Shown piece after piece: positions 52,280 to 61,805 of a DNA stretch of 64,000 nucleotides. Within the stretch, counting starts at the first letter, position 1. Every line of letters begins with the position of its first letter. The stretch comes from Panonychus citri (Eukaryota > Arthropoda > Arachnida > Trombidiformes > Tetranychidae), in contig NW_026515482.1 of assembly GCF_014898815.1 (NCBI RefSeq), positions 2,728,001-2,792,000 on the forward strand, in the 5' to 3' direction. The translations under genes and the position numbers were made by a program. The notes under the pieces are model-generated. The model searched no databases and had not been told where the DNA came from. It saw only the letters and a list, made by a program, of their open reading frames with translations.

Positions 52280-53450
52280 TTAGATGGAAAGATCAACACT
52301 CATCCACCCATCGGAACCCACAAGTGAACCAACCGGATAGGATTTTAAGCGAAAATTAAATTTCCCATTGGAAAACATGAAGAAAAACCAACAACAATTA
52401 ACATCAATACCAATTAGTTAATCAACTTGGGGCTAGGGATCAACAGATACATTTATCCACACTTATTACCAGTCACAATTAAATAATGATTTGATTACCA
52501 ACAACCAAATTATAACATCGCTCTAATCAAAATTACAGAAAAACAAAATTATTAACAAAAAAAAAGTTTCACTCTCTCTCTTCCTGATCTTTTATCTTCC
52601 TCTCCCATTGATATTAATATACAATTAATGTTTTAATTGTAAAACAAATTATAATTAACTATTAATAATTATCGTAACTCCGTGTCCAAAAAAAATTCAA
52701 GAAAATTATGAAAAATCAAACAATTAAATTACCAAAACAAACAAAAGTAAATGATTATATCGCCTAAATGAAAACAAGTCCAAATCCTTTCAATTTTCAA
52801 TTGTATTATTATCACTTCCGTTTCCTGTATCTCTCTCACCATTCCCATTATCCAATCTGAATATATAATTAATTATCTTAATTATTGTTATATCTCTCGT
52901 TCATATTTCGTCCTAATTATTATTAATTACAAACATGGAAAAAAAGAGTTAATTGTTACTTTTGATTTGCGAAAAATCGAGTTGGAGTTTTAGAACCAAA
53001 GTTTCGAATTCGAAGTGAAAAGTTTTTTCTTTCTTTGTGAGAAAATTGTAAGGGAAACGCTTCGATTATTCTTTTCCCCTCTTAATCACTTTCTCTCTCC
53101 ATCAACAATCAATTAATTATTATATTTGTTTATCCCGCTTCAATCTCTGTAACCAATCACATGTTATCTTACCTGCTTAAATACCTTAAGCGTTTCCTTT
53201 TCCTACACAGTTGCTACAGTTGTCACAGTTATTACCTATTGTCCACTACTCTCAACTCACCTTCATTATTATAATTACCTTACCTTACGGGTTATGTTAA
53301 TGAGACAAGTTCTCTATCTCTCTCTACCTTTCAATTCTCAATCTCTCCAACTTCCGTTTCCCTCAATTGAATCTCTCAAAGTGTTACTTAAATCAATAAA
53401 CAATATTTCCTTAATAATTGATTGTCACTGATTGACCTTGCTAATTAGTA
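52280..53450. other. 3' flank of the coiled-coil gene
   Basis: Follows the TGA at 52277-52279. It is AT-rich, with CT-rich patches near 52570-52610 and 53310-53360. AATAAA occurs at about 53395. No other exon is seen. A left LTR of the downstream retrotransposon may begin in here, but I could not find its partner. Confidence 0.4.
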
Positions 53451-53485
53451 AAAGGGATATTAGGGTAATCTACTCTAAACCCTTC
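53451..53485 (+). repeat. hairpin 1 of the AGGGTAATTTAC family
   Basis: Outer arms AAGGG/CCCTT enclose the inner stem TTAGGGTA/TACTCTAA (one G·U pair) and a 3-nt loop. It lies about 420 bp upstream of the gag-pol start, in the plus orientation. Confidence 0.75.
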
Positions 53486-53903
53486 TCACTGATTCTAAGG
53501 CCTGCAGTTCGATCATATCGGTGCATTTTGTAAGGGTGCCTGTACCTCATCCCCGTGAATTAATTAGACCTTACAAATGGTGGAGATTCCCTCATTTACT
53601 TACGAGTATTTACTTTAGAAAGTAGTGGCAAGCACTATCTTTGCTAAAGGTCATCGTGAAAAGTGTGTTCCTTTTACACGTGCTACTTAAAATTTAGTGT
53701 GTCTCCCTAAGCTTTTTAGCGACAATTCAGTTTCAATCAACAAAGTGGAGCGTTTGTCCTCAACATCGTCATCAATAGACTCAAAAATTTATTCATCATT
53801 ACCAACATCACTCTCTCTTCCAAATCTCAGCACTTCATTTATCGATTTCTTCAATCGCAATACGCAGTGTAACGTCCACGATTGGACCTTCAATCAATCA
53901 AAA
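53486..53903 (+). other. leader of the Ty3/gypsy-type element
   Basis: Contains TGGTGGAGATTCCC near 53579, which could be a primer-binding site because it begins with TGG after a TACAAA sequence, though I cannot name a tRNA. The frame is open from 53697 without an ATG until 53904, so this is treated as untranslated. An AGTTCGATC word near 53510 resembles a pol III B box, with no other sign of a tRNA. Confidence 0.3.
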
Positions 53904-56900
53904 ATGTCTGAATCATCAATTACTATTGGCGACTACATCAGCGATGAAAATAATCGCCAACACCTTTGTGAAGTCTACGGACTTAAATATTCTGCCCAAG
54001 GCAAAGCCTACACCACCAAGGTCATTCGCGAAGCGATGACCACCCAAGCTTTTATTTGTGGTTCCCTCTCTTCCTATTCATCACCCATCGATAAAAATCT
54101 ACCTTTCGACCCTAAATTTCTCGATTGCCCTGAAATTCATCATAAATTAAGATCTTCCGGAATTACTGAAGAAAATCTTCGAAAGCTCATCAAAGAAGAA
54201 GTCATCGATGAAGGTAAGAATCTTTCTGAAGATTATTTGAAGGAACTTGAATTCACTAGCATGCAAATTAAAAGGTATTTTGATTGTTTCTCTGAGAAAG
54301 ATGATGATCAAGGTGAAGTCAATGACATTGACAATGACGAACCTAATCATTATCATTCTCCAACTCCAAACAATAAGAGTAACAAAAACCAGCCAATTAA
54401 TCAGACACCAATTAATTCAAATCAATTGTTTAACAATTCTATTTTTAATCCTGCGTTTTTTCAACAAATGTTCAGACCCAATTCACCTTCAATTCTTGAT
54501 GGATTTAAATTCAAATCCGTCATTGAAGAGTACATTGAAAAAGGGTCACTGACTTTTTGCCAATGGCTCAACAAATTGGAGAGAAGAGTTTCCCTTCTTG
54601 AATTATCAGATCAACTTGCGATCAAAACTCTATGTGCTCAGGTCACTGACGATATTCATAAGGCTATTGATGAAATTATTAAGAATAATCCTAACATTTC
54701 ATTTTCTAATTTAGTTAAACGAGTAAGAGAAAGTTTCGTCGGCGAAAGAGAAGTAGCCGAAGCCACAGAAAAACTATTCAATAAGAAATTCATCAAAGGC
54801 ACTAATCCAAGTGATTATGTCTTCGAGCTCACTGAAGCTGCTAGATTAGTTATTCCGAAGATTCCCGATAAAGGAATCATCTTTCTTATTCTTCATTTGC
54901 TTCCAAATGAATTGAGTTTTTCATTAAGGCACAATTCGAATGTAAACACTCTCGATAAGTTAACTAAGTTCTTGATTATTTATTCTAACAAGATTAAGGA
55001 TAATTCTTCTGATGAGAATTATGTTCCCACTCCCAATAATAGACGACAGAATCAAAACAATAATAACAATAGGAGATCAAACAATTACAGTTCCAATTCC
55101 AATTCCAATTTCACTCCCAACAAAGATAACCGATCAAATCGATCAAATTCATTTAATTCTCCTAATTCCCGAAATAAATCAACGTCGTCGAGTAATGATC
55201 AGAACAACTCATCATCACCAAATAATTCAAGACCGTCCAGAGGTCGATCATCAAATTACAGAGGACGTGGAAGGTCAAATAATCAACAATCAAGACCCTC
55301 CCAGCAACAAAATAATCAACAACAATCCACAAATTTTAACAACGCTCAAGATTCAAACAACAGTAACACTAACAATAATAATAGTAATTATTGTTCATTT
55401 TGTACAACTTATGGTCATTCGACAGCAAATTGTCAGGCTAAAATAGCCGCTGAAACAACAAATTGTATGATACATTTAACTAATAATCAGATCAACATGA
55501 GACCGAGAGTAACAATTAAATTAGATCACCCTGATGTAGCTAATATCGACGCCCTTCTTGATTCTGGCGCTGGTTCAACGTTCATGAGAAAAGATTTAGC
55601 TATTCGTTTAAAGATTCCTATCTATCAGAGTCACCATGAATTCTTAGGTTTATCTGGAAGAAGTAAACCTGTGAGAGCGGTCGGTGTAACTCAGTTGGTT
55701 TTTCGAGTAGAAAATCCTGAGAAATTGGACCCATTGCGAGTCTTTGTTCTTGAGGAATTACCCTTAGAAATGATTCTAGGTAAAAATTTCTGGTTCTGGT
55801 CAAACTCAGCACTGGAAGCTGATCCTGTTCAGGGATGGAAACCCACCAGATCTGGGAAGCCACTCAAGGTTACCTTGATGATTCCCGGACCTGCTTGTTT
55901 CCATCACCTCTTCACTACTCAATTCCCAAAGATTTATGGTCCTGCCCGTAACTATCCACCTCGCTGCAATTTTAATTCATCACAGTCCACATCTTCAGCC
56001 TCTCAATCAATTACAACCTCGAATTCACCTTCAAATACTTCTCATTCAACTGTAAATCATCAACAATTAATTAATCATCAATCAATTAATCAACATCAAT
56101 CATCCAATAGCTACAATCAACCTTCAACTTCTAGTCACAATCATCTTAATCATCCTAATCAACTTAATCAACATTTTAATTCCTCTTCAAGTCTTAATCC
56201 AAATTCTAATTTAAATTTTCCACTATCAACAAATTTTAATCAATCAACAATTAATCAACAATCAAGCCATTTTAATCAACATGATAATCATGTCCTCCTC
56301 TCAGATGAACAGTATCTTCATGAAATTAAAAAAGCCAAATTAGACACAAGACGAGACGAATTTCCTCAGGAAATTTCAGATTTACAATCAACCTTAATTA
56401 AAGGCATTTCATCAAATTTAAATCAGCATCAAAAATCATCAATGATTAATTTTCTCAACAAATTCAAATCTGTTTTTTCTACGCATAAATACGACTTGGG
56501 TTGTATACCTGCCGAAATGGTAAACATTAAAATTGATATTGGCAATCATTCAATTCCTAAATGTAATCCCTATCGTCTTGGCCCCAAGAAACGAGAAATC
56601 TTGGATAAGAAAATAAAAGAACTGATGGAAAACAACATCATTGAACCGTCAAATTCATGTGGTGGTTCTCCCGCTTTTCTAGTAGAAAAACCCAATGGGA
56701 AGGATTATCGTTTGGTAACTTCTTTTAAAGAATTAAATTCGATCATGAAAACTCGATCATATCCAATGCCTAACATTGATGATCATATTCAGGCCCTTGC
56801 AGGTTATGAATATTTTATCACCATTGATTTCGCTCAAGGTTTTCACCAAATTCAACTGAATCCTTGCGAAAGAGAAAAAGTTGCTTTGGTAACTGAAATG

Positions 56901-59381
56901 GGTAAATTTCAATACGTTCGCTTACCCATGGGATTAGCTGATTCCCCTGCATATTTTCAACAATTTGTAAATTCTGTCTTTGGCGATCTACTGTATAAAG
57001 CTTGTCTAGCATATATAGACGATATTGTGATCTTTGGAAGATCATTCGAAGAGCTAATCAATAATGCTGATGCTGTATTCACGAAAATTAAAAATATTGG
57101 TTTAAAGGTTCAACCTGATAAATGTAAATGGGGACATAAGGAAGTCAAATTCCTTGGACATATCATCAGTGGTAAAACAGTTCGTCCTGATCCAGAAAAG
57201 ATTCAGAGACTCAAAGAGTTCCAACCACCAAAAAATGTCAAGGGACTTCAAAGTCAACTGGGACTTTTTAATTATTTATCTAAATTCATCCCTAATTATT
57301 CAACTGTCGCTTCGATTTTATTTGAACTATGTTCAAAAAAGAATAAAGGAAAATTCAATTGGGATAGAAATCATCAAAAGGCTTGGCAACACATAAAAGA
57401 TTCATTGATAAAAGATTGTTTGCTTTCGCAATTTAAACCTGAAGCTCAACATAAATTGATGGTTGATGCTTCATCAATCGCTGTTGGTGGCATTTTGCTA
57501 CAATTAGAAGATAATGAATGGAGAGCAGTTTCATATTTTGGTCAGAAACTCGCTAAATATCAACTCGCTTACACGATAACGGAAAAGGAATGTTTGGCCG
57601 TCATCGTCGCTGTTAATAAGTATTCACATTATCTCAGTGGAAAAAGTTTTACGATCGTTTCCGATCATTGTGCACTTTGTGCTCTACCCAAAATTAATTT
57701 TAAATGCGCTCGATTGCATCGATGGGCCTCACTAATGTCTCAATACGACTACAAGATCGAATACAGTAAAGGAGAAACTCACCCAGCTGATTGTTTCTCT
57801 CGATCAAGTGAATGGCGCCACAAGAAAATTGGAGAAATAAACGAGGAAGATTATTATAAATATTTACTATTCGCTTTTGAGGATAACTGTCATGTGATGT
57901 GCAATGATTTGCATCAAGCTCCTCATCATTTAACTCACAATTATAATTGGATGGAAAAAGATGATACAATTATAAAAAATTTTGATTGTGACGACATTCA
58001 AATGATTAATGAAGAAAATAAATATCAATGGATTTTATTTTCGAAACAAGTAGCTGAACAAATTGGAGAGAAATTAGGTCAACCAGAAATTATCGATGAC
58101 AAGTTAATTTCTAAATTTATTGTTACTGGTGATCAACTAAACAAACCCGATAATAATGAGTTCGACAACTCAAATGAGATTAAAAAGCATCAATCTAAAG
58201 ACAATTATATTCGTGGTACTATTCGTCAACTGTCAAAGGGTTATTTAACTAAGCATTTCGTAATGAAACATGGAATTCTGCACAGGAAGTTGAATAATAA
58301 CAATTTGGTAATTGTTCTTCCTGCATCTCTACAAGAGAAAGTATTCAGTGCAATGCACACAGAATCAATTGGAGGTCATTTTGGAGTTAAATCGACAACC
58401 AAAAGAATAAAAGAATTATTTTGGTTTCCTCAAATGGAGGAATGGATCAAATCAAAGATCGACAATTGTGATGTTTGTTTATCATTTAAACATCCAACAA
58501 CTAATAATCATCGACCTCACCAAATGCCAATTCCGCTTCAACCCTTAGATCGATTACAAATCGATATCGTCGGGAAATTTCATCCCTCATCTCAAAGAAA
58601 TGAGTATCTTTTTACCGCTGTGGACTATTTTACTAAATTTGTATTTGCTCAACCTACGAGAAATCAAAAAGAAAATGATGCTATCAAGTTCGTTAAATAT
58701 ATAATTCAGTTTATCGGACATCCGAAGATTATCCAAGTGGATAACGGACCCTGTTTTAGATCTAATGGATTTAAAGAGTTTTGTGAGCAACAAAAAATTA
58801 AATTACAATTTACTACACCTTATCGACCTCAATCAAATGGATTAATCGAAAGGTTAAATGGGATTCTTGGTAATCGCATCAACATGTTTACTGTTATTCC
58901 AAAGGATTGGGATAAATGGATAACAGAACATGTTCTCAGCTATAATTCTGCTCACTCGGAGAATTTACAAACTTCTCCCTATTTCCTGTTGTTTGGTAAA
59001 CTACCAAATACTCCCCTGTTAAATGAATTGGAAATTCAACCTACTCAAACTGCTAAAGAGGAACTACAACAATTAAGAAATGATCATTACCAACGAATGG
59101 TTGGAAATCAACAAAATCGACTTGATTTAACTGATCCTAAACCTTTACCCTTTAAAGTAGGTGACAGAGTAAAAGTTTCTGTAAAGATTCAGAACAAACT
59201 AAGAGGAAAGAAACTAACAGCACCTTATAAAGGTGATTATATTGTGATTGAAGTTTACGATTCTGCTGCTTTAATTATTGGTCAGAAAGGTCCAGCAATT
59301 AAAGTTAATTTTGAAAATTTAAAATTGGCAGGCGATAGAAATGAAATTGAAGATTTGACTGATCAATCAGCTGATGTTTAG
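53904..59381 (+). CDS. Ty3/gypsy-type gag-pol polyprotein, single intact ORF
   Basis: The first ATG in the frame is 53904-53906; the product is 1825 aa with no stop or shift. Gag occupies about 1-510 and ends in a CCHC zinc knuckle (C497-x2-C500-x4-H505-x4-C510) after an Asn/Ser/Arg-rich linker. Protease has the DSGA motif at 553-556. A Ser/Asn/Gln/His-rich spacer (about 690-800) precedes reverse transcriptase with YIDD at 1037-1040. RNase H follows, with an early catalytic-type Asp at about 1188. Integrase has the zinc-binding H1485/H1492/C1522/C1525 and the DDE triad D1554, D1613 and E1649 (35 residues between the last two). RT-RNaseH-integrase order defines the Ty3/gypsy (metavirid) group. 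Gag and pol are one frame, so no frameshift is needed. No env-like ORF follows. Confidence 0.93.
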   Translation: MSESSITIGDYISDENNRQHLCEVYGLKYSAQGKAYTTKVIREAMTTQAFICGSLSSYSSPIDKNLPFDPKFLDCPEIHHKLRSSGITEENLRKLIKEEVIDEGKNLSEDYLKELEFTSMQIKRYFDCFSEKDDDQGEVNDIDNDEPNHYHSPTPNNKSNKNQPINQTPINSNQLFNNSIFNPAFFQQMFRPNSPSILDGFKFKSVIEEYIEKGSLTFCQWLNKLERRVSLLELSDQLAIKTLCAQVTDDIHKAIDEIIKNNPNISFSNLVKRVRESFVGEREVAEATEKLFNKKFIKGTNPSDYVFELTEAARLVIPKIPDKGIIFLILHLLPNELSFSLRHNSNVNTLDKLTKFLIIYSNKIKDNSSDENYVPTPNNRRQNQNNNNNRRSNNYSSNSNSNFTPNKDNRSNRSNSFNSPNSRNKSTSSSNDQNNSSSPNNSRPSRGRSSNYRGRGRSNNQQSRPSQQQNNQQQSTNFNNAQDSNNSNTNNNNSNYCSFCTTYGHSTANCQAKIAAETTNCMIHLTNNQINMRPRVTIKLDHPDVANIDALLDSGAGSTFMRKDLAIRLKIPIYQSHHEFLGLSGRSKPVRAVGVTQLVFRVENPEKLDPLRVFVLEELPLEMILGKNFWFWSNSALEADPVQGWKPTRSGKPLKVTLMIPGPACFHHLFTTQFPKIYGPARNYPPRCNFNSSQSTSSASQSITTSNSPSNTSHSTVNHQQLINHQSINQHQSSNSYNQPSTSSHNHLNHPNQLNQHFNSSSSLNPNSNLNFPLSTNFNQSTINQQSSHFNQHDNHVLLSDEQYLHEIKKAKLDTRRDEFPQEISDLQSTLIKGISSNLNQHQKSSMINFLNKFKSVFSTHKYDLGCIPAEMVNIKIDIGNHSIPKCNPYRLGPKKREILDKKIKELMENNIIEPSNSCGGSPAFLVEKPNGKDYRLVTSFKELNSIMKTRSYPMPNIDDHIQALAGYEYFITIDFAQGFHQIQLNPCEREKVALVTEMGKFQYVRLPMGLADSPAYFQQFVNSVFGDLLYKACLAYIDDIVIFGRSFEELINNADAVFTKIKNIGLKVQPDKCKWGHKEVKFLGHIISGKTVRPDPEKIQRLKEFQPPKNVKGLQSQLGLFNYLSKFIPNYSTVASILFELCSKKNKGKFNWDRNHQKAWQHIKDSLIKDCLLSQFKPEAQHKLMVDASSIAVGGILLQLEDNEWRAVSYFGQKLAKYQLAYTITEKECLAVIVAVNKYSHYLSGKSFTIVSDHCALCALPKINFKCARLHRWASLMSQYDYKIEYSKGETHPADCFSRSSEWRHKKIGEINEEDYYKYLLFAFEDNCHVMCNDLHQAPHHLTHNYNWMEKDDTIIKNFDCDDIQMINEENKYQWILFSKQVAEQIGEKLGQPEIIDDKLISKFIVTGDQLNKPDNNEFDNSNEIKKHQSKDNYIRGTIRQLSKGYLTKHFVMKHGILHRKLNNNNLVIVLPASLQEKVFSAMHTESIGGHFGVKSTTKRIKELFWFPQMEEWIKSKIDNCDVCLSFKHPTTNNHRPHQMPIPLQPLDRLQIDIVGKFHPSSQRNEYLFTAVDYFTKFVFAQPTRNQKENDAIKFVKYIIQFIGHPKIIQVDNGPCFRSNGFKEFCEQQKIKLQFTTPYRPQSNGLIERLNGILGNRINMFTVIPKDWDKWITEHVLSYNSAHSENLQTSPYFLLFGKLPNTPLLNELEIQPTQTAKEELQQLRNDHYQRMVGNQQNRLDLTDPKPLPFKVGDRVKVSVKIQNKLRGKKLTAPYKGDYIVIEVYDSAALIIGQKGPAIKVNFENLKLAGDRNEIEDLTDQSADV

Positions 59382-59559
59382 ACAACATCAGTTATCACAA
59401 ATTAATTAATCATTTGATATGATTAATTCAAAAGAAACTCCTGTCAATTTATCTTTTCATTTCTTTCATTCAATTCATCAGAAATTTATTAATTTCTATT
59501 TCTTTCAATCTCATTCTCTTACAAATTTAAACAGATAGATTCATTCTCCTTTCATTTTT

Positions 59560-59594
59560 ATTGATAATCATAGTAAATTACCGTGAAAATCAAT
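59560..59594 (-). repeat. hairpin 2 of the family
   Basis: Arms ATTGAT (59560-59565) and ATCAAT (59589-59594) flank the core AGTAAATTACCGT in reverse orientation. Confidence 0.6.
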
Positions 59595-59617
59595 TTAGAT
59601 AGCAGTGGTCATGTTAA

Positions 59618-59649
59618 TTGATCAAGAAGTAAATTACCCCTTTGATCAA
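59618..59649 (-). repeat. hairpin 3 of the family
   Basis: Arms TTGATCAA (59618-59625) and TTGATCAA (59642-59649) form an 8-bp stem around AAGTAAATTACCCC. Confidence 0.7.
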
Positions 59650-59674
59650 AATTATAAATTTAAAACACAGTTAA

Positions 59675-59703
59675 CAGTTCAGAGTAAATTACCCTGATAA
59701 CTG
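59675..59703 (-). repeat. hairpin 4 of the family
   Basis: Arms CAGT-TCAG (59675-59682) and CTGA-(TA)-ACTG (59694-59703) pair with a two-base bulge around the core AGTAAATTACC. Confidence 0.65.
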
Positions 59704-60039
59704 ATTTAAATTTACCAAGAGACAAAATTAATTGACTCTTAACCCCTTTTACCCTTTGATTTGTGTTTCCTTCTTTCTCCTCTCCTTGGTGGAAAAATTT
59801 CAGTTTTCGCCATTGCCGAATCGTATTGATCTTTTGAGAGTAACCCTGTTAACAAACAAATTTAAATATTAATATAAGTTAAACAAAATTAATAAAATTA
59901 AGGAAATTGATTTAAGTTCACTTGGATCATAATTCGTTTCAGTTAGAAAGAAGATTCATCAATTTGATGTTAGTCAGATCGAAATCGAAACTTGACTGTT
60001 TTTAACATTAGCAAATCAATTGTTTTAATTAATCAAAAT

Positions 60040-60076
60040 CGACCACAATAACCAAAGTAAATTACCCTGGAAATCG
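60040..60076 (-). repeat. hairpin 5 of the family (weak arms)
   Basis: The core AAAGTAAATTACCCT (60054-60068) is intact, but the arms pair poorly (CCA/TGG and CGA/TCG only). Confidence 0.45.
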
Positions 60077-60204
60077 TTTCCATTTTGTTGACAATTTTCA
60101 ACAATTAGCTATCTAATTTATCTATCTGATCTCTTTCGCTCTCTTACTAATTTATTTATTATCTTCTCTCTTCATCTCTTTCTCTCTTAATTATGAGAAC
60201 TCAT

Positions 60205-60235
60205 TGTTATTCAAAGTAAATTACCCTGAGTAACA
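60205..60235 (-). repeat. hairpin 6 of the family
   Basis: Arms TGTTATTC (60205-60212) and GAGTAACA (60228-60235) form 8 pairs including one G·T around AAAGTAAATTACCCT. Confidence 0.75.
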
Positions 60236-60264
60236 GATCAGCTGAATTATGATCACAAATGAAG

Positions 60265-60299
60265 AGAAGATATTAGGGTAATGTACCCTAAACTTCTTT
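60265..60299 (+). repeat. hairpin 7 of the family
   Basis: Outer arms AGAAG/CTTCT, an ATA/A internal loop, inner stem TTAGGGTA/TACCCTAA (8 perfect pairs) and loop ATG. Confidence 0.8.
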
Positions 60300-60604
60300 C
60301 CATTAAATCAATTTAGATTTAAACGTAACAAGAGCCAAAGAAACTTTGACCATTTCGTCATTTAAAAGTATTAATACTTATCTTAACTTTCCTCCATTTT
60401 GGTTCTCACGATAGATATTCGTCACCAACATGTTAAATAGAAACAAACAAAAGAAACAAATCAATTAGTTTTCAAATTCTATTTCTAATTAATACATAAA
60501 ATTACCTTTTCAGTCGATTATCCAAATCAATTAGATTAATTTGTTCCTCTCAATTAGAATTCACCTTAAATATAAAAGAAAAGAAAACACTGAACAAAAG
60601 CTAA

Positions 60605-60630
60605 AGGCCAAAGTAAATTACCCTGAGCCT
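60605..60630 (-). repeat. hairpin 8 of the family
   Basis: Arms AGGC/GCCT, extended by a C-G pair with a bulged A, around AAAGTAAATTACCCT. Confidence 0.65.
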
Positions 60631-60688
60631 CATTTCAATTGCTGAGTCAATTAAATTCTTATTTTTAAAATTTGGGAAACAATCAAAA

Positions 60689-60732
60689 CTAATCAATTGC
60701 TAAAAGTAAATTACCCTTATTCAATTGATTAG
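60689..60732 (-). repeat. hairpin 9 of the family
   Basis: Arms CTAATCAATTG (60689-60699) and CAATTGATTAG (60722-60732) give 11 perfect pairs around AAAGTAAATTACCCT. Confidence 0.8.
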
Positions 60733-60954
60733 AATTAATTAATTAAACAATTTTAACAAAGAGAAAATTTTTACCTTCTGATGCAAAAGAGAACGTTGTT
60801 CCTATTCAAATTTTCTGATGAAGATTCTTCAAAAAGTAATCGATGGATTTTCTTAATTCTTACACCATTGAAAAGAGCATCACTTAATTAATAATAATTA
60901 AACAAATTCACAATTAGAAAAATTAATTAACTAATTAATTAAATCAATTAATTA

Positions 60955-60987
60955 AGGAAGTCAAAAGTAAATTACCCTTGTCTTCCT
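60955..60987 (-). repeat. hairpin 10 of the family
   Basis: Arms AGGAAGTCA (60955-60963) and TGTCTTCCT (60979-60987) pair with a single T-T mismatch around AAAGTAAATTACCCT. Confidence 0.75.
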
Positions 60988-61005
60988 ATCAATTGACCAA
61001 CTGAA

Positions 61006-61017
61006 TGCGCTTGCGCA
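61006..61017. promoter_or_regulatory. GC-rich palindrome resembling an NRF1-type site
   Basis: TGCGC-TT-GCGCA stands out in very AT-rich DNA. It resembles the tandem GCGC layout of NRF1/EWG-type promoter sites, though with TT at the centre. It could belong to a promoter for the downstream ORF at 61806. Confidence 0.25.
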
Positions 61018-61272
61018 CCAACTCTTTCTCTTTGTTTCTCTTTCCCTCCAATAGAAAATTCTATTCTCTTTTTCTCTCTTTCTCTTCTCTTTCTTTTCTC
61101 TGTCTATTTCTCTGTCTATTTAGACGTTGGTCAAATTCTATTCTTTTCTAATTAAGAAAGAGTCAAATGTGTCTTTCACTTCAAAGTGTCACCATGTTTT
61201 TCAGTTTTCTTTTCTCTCTCCAAATCAAATCAACAATTAATTAATTATTTTTCTTTTATTTTTATTAATTAG

Positions 61273-61311
61273 AAAAGAAGATATTAGGGTAATTTACCCT
61301 AAACTTCTTTT
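61273..61311 (+). repeat. hairpin 11 of the family
   Basis: Outer arms AAAAGAAG (61273-61280) and CTTCTTTT (61304-61311) give 8 perfect pairs; inner stem TTAGGGTA/TACCCTAA; loop ATT. Confidence 0.85.
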
Positions 61312-61351
61312 GATTGATTCAATTAATTCAATTTAGATTAGAAATTGTCAA

Positions 61352-61383
61352 GTGTTACAAAAGTACGTTACCCTTGTTAACAC
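61352..61383 (-). repeat. hairpin 12 of the family
   Basis: Arms GTGTTA-CA (61352-61359) and TG-(T)-TAACAC (61375-61383, one bulged T) surround the variant core AAAGTACGTTACCCT. Confidence 0.7.
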
Positions 61384-61578
61384 GTTGTTTTCAGTGAACC
61401 ACATTTTAATTTTTGATTTGATTTGATTCTCTTTTCTCTCTCAATTTCTATTTGAAATGTTTAATTTTCAACAATTAACTAAATGTTAATAACAATTGTA
61501 ATCAACAATCAAGAGAATTTAAAATTGTAAATTTCCCTTTTCTCTCTCTCTTCCCAACAATCAACCTTCGCTCAATGT

Positions 61579-61617
61579 CAAAGTAGCTATTAGGGTAATT
61601 TACTCTAAACTACTTTG
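61579..61617 (+). repeat. hairpin 13 of the family
   Basis: Outer arms CAAAGTAG (61579-61586) and CTACTTTG (61610-61617) give 8 perfect pairs; inner stem TTAGGGTA/TACTCTAA with one G·U. Confidence 0.85.
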
Positions 61618-61643
61618 TTAACTACCTTCCTTATCCTATCCCA

Positions 61644-61687
61644 GTTAATTGTTAATTAAGGTAATTTACTTTATACAACAATTTAAC
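61644..61687 (+). repeat. hairpin 14 of the family
   Basis: Arms GTTAATTGTT (61644-61653) and AACAATTTAAC (61677-61687) pair with a single bulge around the variant core AAGGTAATTTACTTTA. Confidence 0.6.
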
Positions 61688-61805
61688 TTATTCCCTTTCA
61701 CCCTATTCTTCAACCACAATTAAAAGTACAAGTGCTAATTGCCAGTGGAACCTTGGTGGTGTTGGATAAGTTACCTGTTGTAAATTTTGGGATAAATTTA
61801 TTATA

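Larger units (their letters stand above)
53451..59560 (+). mobile_element. Ty3/gypsy LTR-type retrotransposon (borders uncertain)
   Basis: Defined by the intact gag-pol. I compared the flanks by eye and found no long direct repeats that would be LTRs. The only sequence clearly shared by both flanks is the hairpin core. Either the LTRs have diverged, lie further out, or have been lost. Intactness of 1825 codons implies recent insertion or purifying selection. Confidence 0.55.
59382..61805. other. gene-free spacer carrying the hairpin array
   Basis: No convincing ORF. AT-rich and CT-rich patches (61,020-61,120; 61,430-61,560) surround eleven copies of the hairpin family, listed separately. It may be the 3' region of the gag-pol element, the 5' region of the next module, or both. 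Confidence 0.5.

Noticed and set aside
53500..53600. tRNA-like B box (AGTTCGATC) as a tRNA gene
   Set aside because: No A box at the right distance and no cloverleaf could be drawn.
53697..53903. Extension of the gag-pol frame upstream of 53904
   Set aside because: The frame is open there but has no ATG; the first ATG at 53904 is the simplest start.
54147..58793. Other-frame ORFs inside gag-pol
   Set aside because: They are shadows of the 1825-aa frame.
53451..61620. TTAGGG in the hairpin cores as telomeric repeat
   Set aside because: TTAGGG occurs once per hairpin and never in tandem, so this is not interstitial telomere DNA.
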